From an uncultured Pseudomonadales bacterium (lineage in GTDB: Bacteria > Pseudomonadota > Gammaproteobacteria > Pseudomonadales > Azotimanducaceae): a DNA stretch of 64,000 nucleotides. Made by a program: the position numbers and the translations under genes. The notes below the pieces were generated by a model. It was given only the letters and a program-made list of their open reading frames with translations. It ran no database searches and had not been told where the DNA came from. Position 1 is the first letter of the stretch, and every line of letters begins with the position of its first letter. Below, piece by piece: positions 45,497 to 56,066 of this stretch. The stretch covers positions 1,109,617-1,173,616 of the forward strand of contig OX638346.1 in NCBI GenBank assembly GCA_951813515.1, written 5' to 3'.

Positions 45497-46162
45497 ATGA
45501 CAGGGGGTTACTGGATCGCCCCGTCCATCCTCGCCGCAGACTTCGCCCGACTCGGGGAAGAGGTCACTGACGTGCTCGATGCCGGTGCCGACACAGTGCA
45601 CTTCGACGTGATGGACAACCACTACGTGCCGAACCTGAGCGTGGGCGCATCGGTGCTGCGCGCCTTGCGCGGATACGGCGTCACGGCGACCGTTGACGTG
45701 CACCTCATGGTCCAGCCGGTGGACCGCATCATCGGCGACTTCATCGATGCAGGCGCGGACTACATCACCTTCCATCCCGATGCGACCGACAGTGTCCGCG
45801 ACTCGATCAAACTCATCCACGACAGCGGCGCCAAAGCCGGCCTGGCGCTTAGTCCCGGTGTCCCCGTGTCGGAACTCCAACCGGTTCTCGATGAACTGGA
45901 CCTGGTGCTGGTGATGTCGGTATACCCTGGTTTTGGCGGCCAGTCGTTCATGCCGGAGAGCCTCGATACCGTACGCGCGGTTCGTAGCCGGCTGGACGAG
46001 ACGGGAAGCAGCGCGCGGCTTGAAATAGACGGCGGCATCAACGTCGACAACGTCGGCTCCGCCGCCCAGGCAGGTGCGGACATGTTCGTCGCCGGCACCG
46101 CGATATTCGGCACGGACGACTACGCGCAGACCATTCAGTCGTTTCGGGCGGCGCTCGTCTGA
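45497..46162 (+). CDS. rpe: Ribulose-phosphate 3-epimerase
   Basis: 221 aa TIM barrel interconverting ribulose-5-phosphate and xylulose-5-phosphate in the pentose phosphate path. 'IAPSILAADFARLGEEV', 'VHFDVMDNHYVPNLSVGASV' (metal His and catalytic Asp), 'VDVHLMVQPVD', 'VYPGFGGQSFMPES' and 'LEIDGGINVDN' are all diagnostic. It starts 25 nt after the TPR-TonB gene. In many relatives rpe, gph and trpE follow each other; here a DUF4143 ATPase on the other strand lies between rpe and gph. Confidence 0.97.
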   Translation: MTGGYWIAPSILAADFARLGEEVTDVLDAGADTVHFDVMDNHYVPNLSVGASVLRALRGYGVTATVDVHLMVQPVDRIIGDFIDAGADYITFHPDATDSVRDSIKLIHDSGAKAGLALSPGVPVSELQPVLDELDLVLVMSVYPGFGGQSFMPESLDTVRAVRSRLDETGSSARLEIDGGINVDNVGSAAQAGADMFVAGTAIFGTDDYAQTIQSFRAALV

Positions 46163-46246
46163 CCCTGTGTCCCGGCAACCACTCCCTGATCCGGTCGCGC
46201 TTCGCCCCGGTGAACGTGCCTTCGGCCGCCCGGTGACGCGCCCGCT

Positions 46247-47395
46247 TCAATAACCGTGTCGGGCCGCAAGGTCTGCCAAATTCGTCACGGTGATTCGGGA
46301 CGTCAAGGGATAGCTCCTCGTGCCGGGACAGACGACGGTGAGGTGGTCCAATGCGAGGTCGTCAAGCGCGGAATGCATGGAACGAGTGGCCTTTGGCGCC
46401 GACGAGTACTTGAACTCGAAGGCGAGCCGCTGGCGTCCCCGCTCGATCAAGAGATCTAGCTCCGCGCCGGTGTGGGTGCGCCAGAAATAGCATTCCTCCG
46501 GCGAAGCGCCGACAATGTGCGTCACCTGTTCCAACGCGAATCCCTCCCACGAGGCACCGACAGCGGGATGACTGCGAAGCGCCGCCATGTCGGGTAGGTC
46601 GAGCAATGCGTGGAGGATGCCGGAGTCGCGGAAGAACGCTTTCGGTGATTTCACTTGTCGCTTGCGGATATTGGCATGCCACGACGGCAGCAGGCGCGTC
46701 ACAAAGGTGCCGCTCAGAATGTCCAGATAGCGCCGGATCGTCGGTTGCGACACATCCATCGAGCGGGCAAGGTCGGAGGCGTTGAGCACATTCCCGTGGG
46801 AGTGCGCCAGCATCAGCCAAAGACGTCGCATCGTTCTCGGCGCCATGTCGATCCCCAGCGCGGGAATGTCGCGTTCGAGGAAAGTGGCGACATAGGCCTT
46901 GCGCCAGTTCATGCTGTCGGCGTTGGATCTTGCCAGCCAGGAGCGGGGAAACCCGCCGCGCAACCACAGCCGGGGAAGCGGTCCCGTTTCGGTGGCGGTA
47001 AACGGCGGCAACTCCACGTAACCGATGCGCCCCGCGAGACTCTCGGAAGACTGACGAATGAGTTCCCGCGACGCGCTGCCGAGGATGAGGTAGCGTTGCG
47101 AGGGCGTCGCGCGATCCACGAGTACGCGAAGCAGGGGGAATAGCTCAGGGCGACGCTGGATTTCGTCGATGACCACGAGCCCGCGCAACGGCGTAAGCGT
47201 CAGTCGCGCGTCGTCCAGTCGGGCCAAGTCCTCGGGATCCTCGAGGTCGAAGTAATGCACCCACCTTCGCCCCGACGACTTGATGTAGTCCCGTGCGAGC
47301 GTCGTCTTGCCGCACTGCCGCGGCCCCAGGATGCCTACCGTCGGATGGCTGCGAAACAGCGTCTCTATGCGTTCGATAAACGCAGTCCTTTGCAC
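46247..47395 (-). CDS. AAA-family ATP-binding protein with DUF4143 C-terminus
   Basis: 382 aa, GTG start with AGGG about 8 nt upstream. Walker A 'GILGPRQCGKTTLARDY' (residues 21-37), Walker B 'RGLVVIDEIQRRPELFPLLR', sensor 'YLILGSASRELIRQSSE', a winged-helix-like part ('LNASDLARSMDVSQPTIRRY') and the DUF4143 end 'ECYFWRTHTGAELDLLIERG', which has a nuclease-like D-(x)n-E-x-K pattern ('LAFEFKYS'). Role unknown; some members look like defence or antitoxin-type proteins. It is inserted antiparallel between rpe and gph and has an AT-rich promoter region with an inverted repeat. Confidence 0.85.
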   Translation of the reverse strand: MQRTAFIERIETLFRSHPTVGILGPRQCGKTTLARDYIKSSGRRWVHYFDLEDPEDLARLDDARLTLTPLRGLVVIDEIQRRPELFPLLRVLVDRATPSQRYLILGSASRELIRQSSESLAGRIGYVELPPFTATETGPLPRLWLRGGFPRSWLARSNADSMNWRKAYVATFLERDIPALGIDMAPRTMRRLWLMLAHSHGNVLNASDLARSMDVSQPTIRRYLDILSGTFVTRLLPSWHANIRKRQVKSPKAFFRDSGILHALLDLPDMAALRSHPAVGASWEGFALEQVTHIVGASPEECYFWRTHTGAELDLLIERGRQRLAFEFKYSSAPKATRSMHSALDDLALDHLTVVCPGTRSYPLTSRITVTNLADLAARHGY

Positions 47396-47405
47396 TTATT
47401 TAACC

Positions 47406-47438
47406 CTGAAAATTGAAAATCATGTTTTGTATTTTCAG
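47406..47438. promoter_or_regulatory. Inverted repeat in AT-rich region before ATPase gene
   Basis: CTGAAAAT (47406-47413) and ATTTTCAG (47431-47438), perfect 8-bp arms 17 nt apart, directly upstream of the ATPase start on the minus strand. The surrounding 60 nt are far AT-richer than the rest of the window. A likely operator or promoter element. The remainder of 47396-47648 shows no gene. Confidence 0.5.
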
Positions 47439-47648
47439 AGTTAGTATTTCGTTGTCAAGCACATCGAAGCCGATCCACATTCACAGTCCCACTTCCCCGT
47501 CAGCAGGTCAGGGAAGTCAAAATAGCTGGGCAAATTCGTTCCCTCCCGCAAACTGCCACATGGTAGGTTACGGGAAACGCTTGCGTCATGCGGGTCAGGC
47601 GCAGGGTTTCGCGCCCGGATATTGCGGCAAGCAGTTACTCGGGTAGAA

Positions 47649-48299
47649 ATGGAAATCTACGACGCCTATCTTTTCGATCTCGATGGCACATTGGTCGACA
47701 CCGCGCCCGACCTCATGGCCGGACTCAACGTCTGCCTCGCCGAACATGGCTACACGGAGGTGGACGAGGAACTGACTCGCCGCTGGGTCGGGCACGGGGT
47801 CGCCAGGATGATCGAGCAGGCGCTGGCACATCAAGGCCGTGAAGAACCACCCGCGCACTTGGCGAAGTCCATGTTCGATCGGTTTCTCGAGTACTACGCC
47901 GCGCACATCGCCGATGAGAGCGCGCCCTACCCCGGGGTTCGCGAATCATTGGCTTCCCTCGGCCCGCGAGCCAGCCTCGGCGTCGTCACCAACAAGGTGA
48001 GCCGCCTGACTACCCGCCTGCTCGACGCGCTGGACCTTGCCAGTCCCTTTGGAATCGTCGTCTGCGGCGACACGCTTGACGTATTCAAGCCCGCCGCCGA
48101 CCCCGCGCTGCACGCCTGCGCTTCCCTCGGCGTGGACCCCGCCCGGACGCTGTTCGTGGGCGATTCGATCACCGATGTGCAGTGCGCCAGGGCGGCCGGC
48201 TGCAACGTGGCCTGCGTCCGATACGGCTACCCGGGCGGCATCGCGCCGGAAGACCTCGGCGCCGACCGTCTGATCGACTCCCTGGCCAACCTCGTTTAG
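47649..48299 (+). CDS. gph: Phosphoglycolate phosphatase, HAD superfamily
   Basis: 216 aa from ATG at 47649 ('MEIYDAYLFDLDGTLVDTAP'). HAD motifs: I 'FDLDGTLVDT' (nucleophile Asp), II 'LGVVTNKVSR', III 'CGDTLDVFKPAAD' (Lys) and IV 'LFVGDSITDVQCARAAGC'. It hydrolyses 2-phosphoglycolate, a product of DNA repair and oxygenation side reactions. The position after rpe and before trpE matches many gammaproteobacteria, except for the ATPase gene inserted upstream. Confidence 0.93.
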   Translation: MEIYDAYLFDLDGTLVDTAPDLMAGLNVCLAEHGYTEVDEELTRRWVGHGVARMIEQALAHQGREEPPAHLAKSMFDRFLEYYAAHIADESAPYPGVRESLASLGPRASLGVVTNKVSRLTTRLLDALDLASPFGIVVCGDTLDVFKPAADPALHACASLGVDPARTLFVGDSITDVQCARAAGCNVACVRYGYPGGIAPEDLGADRLIDSLANLV

Positions 48300-48417
48300 A
48301 AAGCAGCACCAACAGTTGCGATACTCTAGCGCCACGGCTTGATGCGGGCCTCAAGAACGCTACTGCGCTCGGGAACGGTCGCACCTTCATGACGTCACGG
48401 ATCGATTGCTTAGCACG

Positions 48418-49914
<1,497 letters not shown>

Positions 49915-49939
49915 CCGGGCGCGATCAAGCACACCCGCA

Positions 49940-52900
49940 ATGAACCCACCGGCGATGACAGTCCTCCGCAAAGTGCATGCGACCGTGCTGGCGCTCCTTT
50001 CCGCGACGTCACTGCTCGTGTCGGCCGGAGAACTCCCGCTCGAGGGGTCACGGCAAATCGCATTCGAAACGGATGCCGTGACGTGGCTGTCCCTGGACGT
50101 TTCACCCGACGGTTCGACCATCGTCATGGAGGCGGTCGGAGACCTGTATGTCCTGCCCGTCGAAGGCGGCACTGCCCGCCGCATCACCAGCGGCATGGCG
50201 TTCGACTCTCAACCGAGGTTCTCTCCGGACGGCAAGCGAATCGTTTTCGTGAGCGACCGGGACGGCAGCGAGAACGTGTGGATCGCAAACGCGGATGGCA
50301 GCGAACCGCGCAAGCTGTCCTCCGACAAGGGGACGATCGAGTTCGCGTCCCCGTCGTGGTCGCCCGACGGCACACACGTGGTCGCATCGCGCACCAAGTG
50401 GGGATTGCGGACCTTCGAGTTGTGGGCCTATCACGTCGATGGGGGACGCGGCGTGCAGATCACCGAGGCCAAGAGTGGCTCCAACACCCCCACAGACGAT
50501 CGCGAGAACGCGCTCGGCGCCGTTTATTCTCCGGACGGACGCCACCTGTATTACGCGCGCAAGGACGGCGGATTTGCCTACGACGTGCGGCTGCCCCTGT
50601 GGCAAATAGCGCGGCTCGACCTGCGTGACGGCAGAGAAGATTACCTGACCCGCGCGCAGGGCAGCGCGATGCGTCCCTTGTTGTCCCCAGACGGTTCCGT
50701 GCTTGTCTACGTGACCCGTTACCGGGGCGAGAGCGGGCTCAGGTTGCGAGATCTTGACACTGGGGAGGACCGCTGGCTGGCCTACCCCGCACAGCGCGAC
50801 GACCAGGAATCGCGATTCACCCGCGACCTGTTTCCGGGTTATGCCTTCACGCCCGATGGATCGGCGGTCGTCTATACCCACGAAGGAGGCATCCGCCAGG
50901 TCGATACGGCGACGGGAGAGATTTCGTCCATCCCCTTTACGCTCGATGTCGACCAGTCCATCGGACCGCGCCTGTATTCGCCCTACCGCCTCGGGCTGGG
51001 TCCCGTGAAGGCCCACCTCGTACGCGGCCTGGCGCCCTCGCCATCGGGCGACCGGCTGGCCTTTTCCGCGCTGACGCGCGTTTTCGTCCGCGATGCAGCT
51101 TCCGGTAAGGAAACGCCGGTCACCAACGAGGACATCCCGGCATTTCATCCGGCGTGGTCCCCCAACGGGCGATGGCTCGTCTACGTCACTTGGTCGCCCG
51201 GGGGTGGTCATATATGGCGCGCCCGCGCAAACGGGCGCGGCGCGCCGCAGAGACTGACGCAGCGCGCGGCGTTCTACAGCGATCCGGCGTGGTCGCCCGA
51301 TGGCAAGAGAATCGTCGCCCTGCGCGCAGCAAGCTATGACCGCCTTTACCGGATCTGGGATTTCGGCGAACCCGAAGGGACGAACCTCATCTGGTTGCCG
51401 GCCGACGGCGGCAAGACGCGGGTGGTGACGCCGGCCCGCGGCTACCGGGCACCCCATTTCGGGCCGGCGCCCGATCGAATCTACGTCTACCACTCGGGCG
51501 GACGGTCCGCACTCACATCGATGCGTTTTGACGGAACCGACCGACGCACGCACCTCAGCGTGGAAGGCCCCGGCATCTACTACACGGAAGGCGACGTGCC
51601 GGCGGGCGATGTCCAGATCTCGCCGGACGGCCGGGCCGTCCTGATAACGCACGCCAATCAACTGCATGTTGCGAGGTTGCTCAGCCGCGACCTGACAGAT
51701 GTCGAGACCAGCATCGACGCGCCGTCCATTCCCATGGCACAACTTACCGATGTCGGCGCCGACGAAGCTGCCTGGAGCGCCGATGGCGACACCATCTACT
51801 GGACCGTGGGCAACCGCGTATACCGGCGTGCGCTGGCTTCGGTCGAGTTCGACCCGGACGAGAACAACAACGCGGCGGGCAAGGAGGAGAAAGAAGACCC
51901 CGCACAGGACGACTCGCCGGAAATCGCCGAAGAGCACTCGTCGGTCGTGGGCGCCACGATCGAGATCTACCTGCCCCGCCACGAACCTGACGGAGTGTTG
52001 GCACTGACCGGCGCCACCGTCATTTCGATGGAACCCGACGCCGAACCCATCGAAGACGCGGTGATCGTGATGCAGCGGGGCCGTATCACGCAAGTCGGGA
52101 GCACGGACGAAGTCGAAATCCCCCACGGCACCTCGGTCATCGATGTCTCCGGGCGTTTCATCGTCCCGGGCTACGTCGACACTCACGCCCATGTTCCGTT
52201 GCTGCAACGCGTCATCGACATGAGCAACTGGGCGCTCCTGGCGAACCTGGCATACGGCGTGACGACGGTCATCGACGTGCAGCCAAGCACTGTGGATATC
52301 CTCGCCCACAAGGACCTGATCGATGCGGGGCGCATGATCGGGCCGCGCCTCTTGTCCACCGGCCCGGGCATATTCAATGACAACCGCTTCGGATCGTACG
52401 AACACGCGCGCAGGGTGCTGTCGCGCTACAAGGATCACTACCGGGTACGCAACCTCAAGTCCTATATCGCCGGCAACCGCGAACAGCGCCAGTGGATCGT
52501 GCAGGCCGCGGAAACGCTGGGACTCATGCCGACGACGGAAGGCGCGCTCGACATGAAGCTCGACATGACCCACATCATCGACGGCTTCAGCGGCAACGAG
52601 CACAATTTCCCGATAGTCGACCTGCACCCGGATGTCGTGCAACTGGTGGCGCGCTCGGGCATCGCCTATACGCCAACACTGCTCGTAGCCTACGGTGGGC
52701 CCGCGGCGGAAAATTACTTCTTCACCAGGGAGTCACCCGCGAACGACACGAAGCTCAAGCGCTTCACTCCCCCGCAACTGCTCGCTGGGCGCACTCTGCG
52801 GGTACCCTGGTTCGCCGACTCCGAGCATGTTTTCCAAAGGGTCGCCGCCCAGGCCGCCAAGATCATCCGTGCGGGCGGCCATGTGGGCGTCGGTTCGCAC

Positions 52901-53224
52901 GGCCAACTGCAGGGACTCGGCTACCACTGGGAACTGTGGGCGCTCGCGAGCGGCGGACTGACGCCTTACGAGGCCCTGCGCGCCGCCACCTTGCATGGCG
53001 CCGAGATGATCGGAGTTGCCGAAGACATCGGCACGATCACGCCCGGAAAACTTGCCGACCTCGTCGTGCTCGATGCCGACCCCCTGGCGGACATACGCCA
53101 CTCCGACGACATCGTCTACGTGGTCAAGAACGGAGAGGTGTTCGCCGGCGATACCCTGGACCGGGTATGGCCCGTCTCCGAGCCGCTACCGGCACAGTGG
53201 TGGCAAGAACTCGAACCGCCTTAG
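49940..53224 (+). CDS. Secreted TolB-type beta-propeller amidohydrolase
   Basis: About 1094 aa from ATG at 49940 (second ATG at 49955). A hydrophobic signal ('HATVLALLSATSLLVSAGEL') precedes a long WD40/PD40 (TolB-like) propeller with repeats such as 'QPRFSPDGKRIVFVSDRDGS', 'SPSWSPDGTHVVASRTKWGL', 'HPAWSPNGRWLVYVTWSPGG', 'DPAWSPDGKRIVALRAASYD'. After an acidic linker (about 665-690) comes an amidohydrolase domain: 'VPGYVDTHAHVPLLQRVIDM' holds the HxH metal pair and 'GTITPGKLADLVVLDADPLA' the family C-terminus. Such fused enzymes hydrolyse peptides or cyclic amides in the periplasm; the substrate is unknown. Follows trpE by 25 nt. Confidence 0.88.
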   Translation: MNPPAMTVLRKVHATVLALLSATSLLVSAGELPLEGSRQIAFETDAVTWLSLDVSPDGSTIVMEAVGDLYVLPVEGGTARRITSGMAFDSQPRFSPDGKRIVFVSDRDGSENVWIANADGSEPRKLSSDKGTIEFASPSWSPDGTHVVASRTKWGLRTFELWAYHVDGGRGVQITEAKSGSNTPTDDRENALGAVYSPDGRHLYYARKDGGFAYDVRLPLWQIARLDLRDGREDYLTRAQGSAMRPLLSPDGSVLVYVTRYRGESGLRLRDLDTGEDRWLAYPAQRDDQESRFTRDLFPGYAFTPDGSAVVYTHEGGIRQVDTATGEISSIPFTLDVDQSIGPRLYSPYRLGLGPVKAHLVRGLAPSPSGDRLAFSALTRVFVRDAASGKETPVTNEDIPAFHPAWSPNGRWLVYVTWSPGGGHIWRARANGRGAPQRLTQRAAFYSDPAWSPDGKRIVALRAASYDRLYRIWDFGEPEGTNLIWLPADGGKTRVVTPARGYRAPHFGPAPDRIYVYHSGGRSALTSMRFDGTDRRTHLSVEGPGIYYTEGDVPAGDVQISPDGRAVLITHANQLHVARLLSRDLTDVETSIDAPSIPMAQLTDVGADEAAWSADGDTIYWTVGNRVYRRALASVEFDPDENNNAAGKEEKEDPAQDDSPEIAEEHSSVVGATIEIYLPRHEPDGVLALTGATVISMEPDAEPIEDAVIVMQRGRITQVGSTDEVEIPHGTSVIDVSGRFIVPGYVDTHAHVPLLQRVIDMSNWALLANLAYGVTTVIDVQPSTVDILAHKDLIDAGRMIGPRLLSTGPGIFNDNRFGSYEHARRVLSRYKDHYRVRNLKSYIAGNREQRQWIVQAAETLGLMPTTEGALDMKLDMTHIIDGFSGNEHNFPIVDLHPDVVQLVARSGIAYTPTLLVAYGGPAAENYFFTRESPANDTKLKRFTPPQLLAGRTLRVPWFADSEHVFQRVAAQAAKIIRAGGHVGVGSHGQLQGLGYHWELWALASGGLTPYEALRAATLHGAEMIGVAEDIGTITPGKLADLVVLDADPLADIRHSDDIVYVVKNGEVFAGDTLDRVWPVSEPLPAQWWQELEPP

Positions 53225-53260
53225 CCCACCGTCCTGTGGACCGGCGCGGAGAGCTTTCCC

Positions 53261-54124
53261 CTAGACTTTCGACGCCACGGCATCCCAGTAGCGCCCGATC
53301 GCGTCGACGTGACCGGCAGGCTCGTCGAATCCATGGTTCATGGTGATGACGGATGTATGGGTCACGCCCATGTCCCGCAACGATTTGAGCCGGTCCAGTT
53401 CAGCGCTTCCGCAATCGCCCAGGGGCTGAATACACTCCACACCGATGTCGTCCGGGTCCCGGCCAGCCGCACGGGCAGCAGTGCGAATGGACTCAATCTG
53501 CGCCGCAAGGTCATCGTTATAGAAGGGAAACCAGCCGTCCGCCAGCCGCGCCACCCGGTCAAGTACCTGCGGCGCCATCCCGCCCAGCCAGACGGGAATG
53601 GAACGCCGGGACGGCAACGGGTTCAGCCCGACATCGGGAATCCTGTGCCACCTGCCCTCGTATTCGATGGTCTCGTGCGCCCAGAGCCTGCGCATCACCT
53701 CGATCTGCTCTTCGCTGCGCACACCCCGATTGTGAAAGTCCTCCCCGAGCGCTTCGTATTCGACGTCGTTCCAGCCAGTGCCGATGCCCAGCCGCAGGCT
53801 GCCCCGCGACAGCACATCGACACAGGCGGCCTGCTTTGCGACAAGCGCAGTCTGCCGTTGCGGCAGGATGAGGACCGCGGTCACGAATTCCAGCGTCCGC
53901 GTCAGACCCGCCAAGTAGCCGAAGAGCACGAACGGCTCAAGGAACTGGCTCTCCGACGTATAGGCGCCACGCCACTCGGGGCGGCTTGCCGGGTTGGCGC
54001 CGAGCACATGATCGAAAACGACGACATGGTCGTAGCCGGTCTCCTCGGCGGCGGTGGCAAAGCGCGCGACGTCCTCCGGGTCGGTACCAATCTCGGTCTG
54101 GGGGAATGCTACGCCTAGTTTGAT
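53261..54124 (-). CDS. LLM-class (luciferase-like) F420-type oxidoreductase, Rv2161c-like
   Basis: 287 aa if started at the ATC codon 54124-54122 ('IKLGVAFPQTEIGTDPEDVA'). The frame has an upstream in-frame TGA 15 nt before that codon and no ATG, GTG or TTG until GTG at 54007, which would remove the first beta-strand and helix of the TIM barrel. GGGAG sits 6 nt before the ATC. Conserved features: 'EETGYDHVVVFDHVLGANP', 'VLILPQRQTALVAKQAACVD', 'GSLRLGIGTGWNDVEYEALG', 'PVWLGGMAPQVLDRVARLAD'. Members use F420 or FMN; the reaction is unknown. It lies 59 nt downstream of the phosphofructokinase gene on the same strand. Confidence 0.83.
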   Translation of the reverse strand: MKLGVAFPQTEIGTDPEDVARFATAAEETGYDHVVVFDHVLGANPASRPEWRGAYTSESQFLEPFVLFGYLAGLTRTLEFVTAVLILPQRQTALVAKQAACVDVLSRGSLRLGIGTGWNDVEYEALGEDFHNRGVRSEEQIEVMRRLWAHETIEYEGRWHRIPDVGLNPLPSRRSIPVWLGGMAPQVLDRVARLADGWFPFYNDDLAAQIESIRTAARAAGRDPDDIGVECIQPLGDCGSAELDRLKSLRDMGVTHTSVITMNHGFDEPAGHVDAIGRYWDAVASKV

Positions 54125-54183
54125 ATCAGTCTCCCGAGGTCAAGAACGTTGAATTCTGCGGCAAGTCCTGTCCGGTGCGCTAC

Positions 54184-55473
54184 TCAAGCGGCCCAGGGCT
54201 CGAGTTTTTTCGGCGCCAGTGCATTCTTCAGCGAGACATAATTCGGCAATCCGTTCACGTACCGCGGATACGCCTCGCCGGCGATGAGTGGCTCCAGGTA
54301 GCGGCGCGCCGCTGCCGTGATGCCGTAGCCATCCTTCCTGATGTATGCCTTCGGCATCCTGCGTTCGACGTTGGCCACGCGCTTGAGCGGCGCCTCACCG
54401 ATGCGCCACCCGTACGGTTTGTCGCACGTGCGCACGACGGCAGTCATGACGGCGTTCTTCCCGGCGAGCGCGAACTCCACCGCCGCCTCTCCCACCGCGT
54501 AGGCCTGCTCCACATCGATACCGGAGGCGATGTGGCGAGCAGAGCGCTGCAGGTAGTCGGCCACCGCCCAGTGATACTTGTAACCGAGGGCCGAATTCAC
54601 GATTTCCGCGAGCACCGGAGCGACGCCGCCGAGCTGTGCATGTCCAAACGCGTCGCGGGTACCCGCTTCCGCCAAGAACCGGCCGTCGGCGTAACGCGTC
54701 CCTTCCGATGCGGCAATGACACAGTACCCGTTTGCCTCGACCGTCTCCCTGACCTTCTTCAGGAAATCCTCCTCGTCAAAGGGTGTTTCCGGAAACAGGA
54801 TGAGGTGCGGAGCGTCATGCCGGTCGTGTTGCGCGAGTCCCGCTGCGGCGGCTATCCACCCTGCGTGGCGACCCATTACTTCGAGAATGAACACCTTGGT
54901 GGAAGTCTCGCACATGGACGCGACATCGAGAGCTGCCTCCCGAATGGAAACGGCGACGTACTTGGCCACAGACCCAAAGCCGGGACAGGTGTCCGTAAGG
55001 GGAAGGTCGTTGTCGACGGTCTTGGGAATGCCGATACATGCAATGGGATAGCCTTCGCGTTCGCCCAATTCGGCGACCTTGTGTGCCGTGTCCTGGGAGT
55101 CGCCACCACCGTTGTAAAAGAAGTAGCCGATATCATGGGCACGGAATACGGCCATGAGCCGGGCGTACTCGCGCTCGTCCTTCTCGGGCGGTGCGAGTTT
55201 GTATCGGCAAGAACCGAAAGCGCCCCCGGGGGTCTCGCGCAGCGCCGCTATGGCCGCAGGCGTTTCCCTGCTCGTGTCGATGAGTTCTTCACAAAGCGCG
55301 CCCAGGATACCGTTGCGGCCCGCGAAGACCTTGCCGATCCGGTCTCCATGCCGCCTGGCCGTCTCGATAACACCGCAGGCCGTTGCATTGATGACGGCGG
55401 TTACCCCGCCAGACTGCGCGTAGAATGCATTCCTTCGCGAGTCGCCGCCCGGCACCCCTCGTGTGTTCGACAT
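54184..55473 (-). CDS. pfp: 6-phosphofructokinase, PPi-dependent type
   Basis: 429 aa from ATG at 55473 with AAGGGA upstream. Phosphorylates fructose-6-phosphate, or runs in reverse in gluconeogenesis. 'NAFYAQSGGVTAVINATACG' is the N-terminal nucleotide loop, 'IGYFFYNGGGDSQDTAHKV' the phosphoryl-donor site and 'IGIPKTVDNDLPLTDTCPGF' the catalytic PKTxDND. Lys in that motif, in place of the Gly of ATP-dependent PfkA, indicates pyrophosphate as donor. 'EVMGRHAGWIAAAAGLA' and 'VIAASEGTRYADGRFLAEAG' bind the sugar phosphate. Divergent from the small membrane protein at 55548. The PPi preference is inferred from motif only. Confidence 0.92.
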   Translation of the reverse strand: MSNTRGVPGGDSRRNAFYAQSGGVTAVINATACGVIETARRHGDRIGKVFAGRNGILGALCEELIDTSRETPAAIAALRETPGGAFGSCRYKLAPPEKDEREYARLMAVFRAHDIGYFFYNGGGDSQDTAHKVAELGEREGYPIACIGIPKTVDNDLPLTDTCPGFGSVAKYVAVSIREAALDVASMCETSTKVFILEVMGRHAGWIAAAAGLAQHDRHDAPHLILFPETPFDEEDFLKKVRETVEANGYCVIAASEGTRYADGRFLAEAGTRDAFGHAQLGGVAPVLAEIVNSALGYKYHWAVADYLQRSARHIASGIDVEQAYAVGEAAVEFALAGKNAVMTAVVRTCDKPYGWRIGEAPLKRVANVERRMPKAYIRKDGYGITAAARRYLEPLIAGEAYPRYVNGLPNYVSLKNALAPKKLEPWAA

Positions 55474-55547
55474 GCGTTCGTCCCTTTCCGGCAAGATCCC
55501 TCGATTCCCCGCGTGGATTGTGGGCCATTTGTGCGACAATTTCTCGC

Positions 55548-56066
55548 ATGGTCTCCCTTGTGACGCTCTTCTGGAGGATCTGCATTCTGCGTGCCGGTCC
55601 GGAGTCGGTGCCCGCGCGGGTCTGGTTCGCGGTGGTCCTGCTCATTGCCGACATTGCGGTGGCGCTCCTCCACCACCGCTTGACGTTTTCGGAAGACCCG
55701 GAGGCGCTTACGATGTTGCAAGCGTTGGGCGTCGGCCTTGTCAATATCGCGATCATCGCTGCGGTTACCCGGTCCGCACTGTCCATCCGCAAGCTCGACG
55801 AGCGTTTCCTGGCGACACTGACCGCATTGATCGGCACTGACTTGATGATCAGCGTCCTCATCGTTGTCGCAAGCGAACTCAGCAAGCTGATGGGAGTGTC
55901 GCCGGTTATCGCAACATTCCTCCTCCAGGCCTGGGGCATCGTGGTCTGGGGGTTCATCTACCAGCGTGCGTTCAACACCACCCTCATGTTCGGCATCGTC
56001 ATCGCTTTCGGAGTTGGCATCTTTGCGCTTTTCGTCAGCCTCGCCGCCGTCGGTGTCCTGAGATAG
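55548..56066 (+). CDS. Multi-pass membrane protein of unknown function
   Basis: 172 aa with about five hydrophobic helices: 'VWFAVVLLIADIAVALL', 'ALGVGLVNIAIIAAVT', 'IGTDLMISVLIVVASEL', 'ATFLLQAWGIVVWGFIY' and 'MFGIVIAFGVGIFALFVSLA'. The short N-terminus 'MVSLVTLFWRICILRAGPE' is amphipathic. Similar small membrane proteins are frequently found just upstream of mpl in gammaproteobacteria, but no function is known to me. Its stop overlaps the GTG start of mpl by one base (TAGTG), so the two are translationally coupled. Confidence 0.75.
   Translation: MVSLVTLFWRICILRAGPESVPARVWFAVVLLIADIAVALLHHRLTFSEDPEALTMLQALGVGLVNIAIIAAVTRSALSIRKLDERFLATLTALIGTDLMISVLIVVASELSKLMGVSPVIATFLLQAWGIVVWGFIYQRAFNTTLMFGIVIAFGVGIFALFVSLAAVGVLR

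Noticed and set aside
50102..52642. 846-codon minus-strand frame opposite the propeller amidohydrolase
   Set aside because: No start signal, no recognisable domain, and fully overlapped by a gene with clear propeller and HxH motifs.
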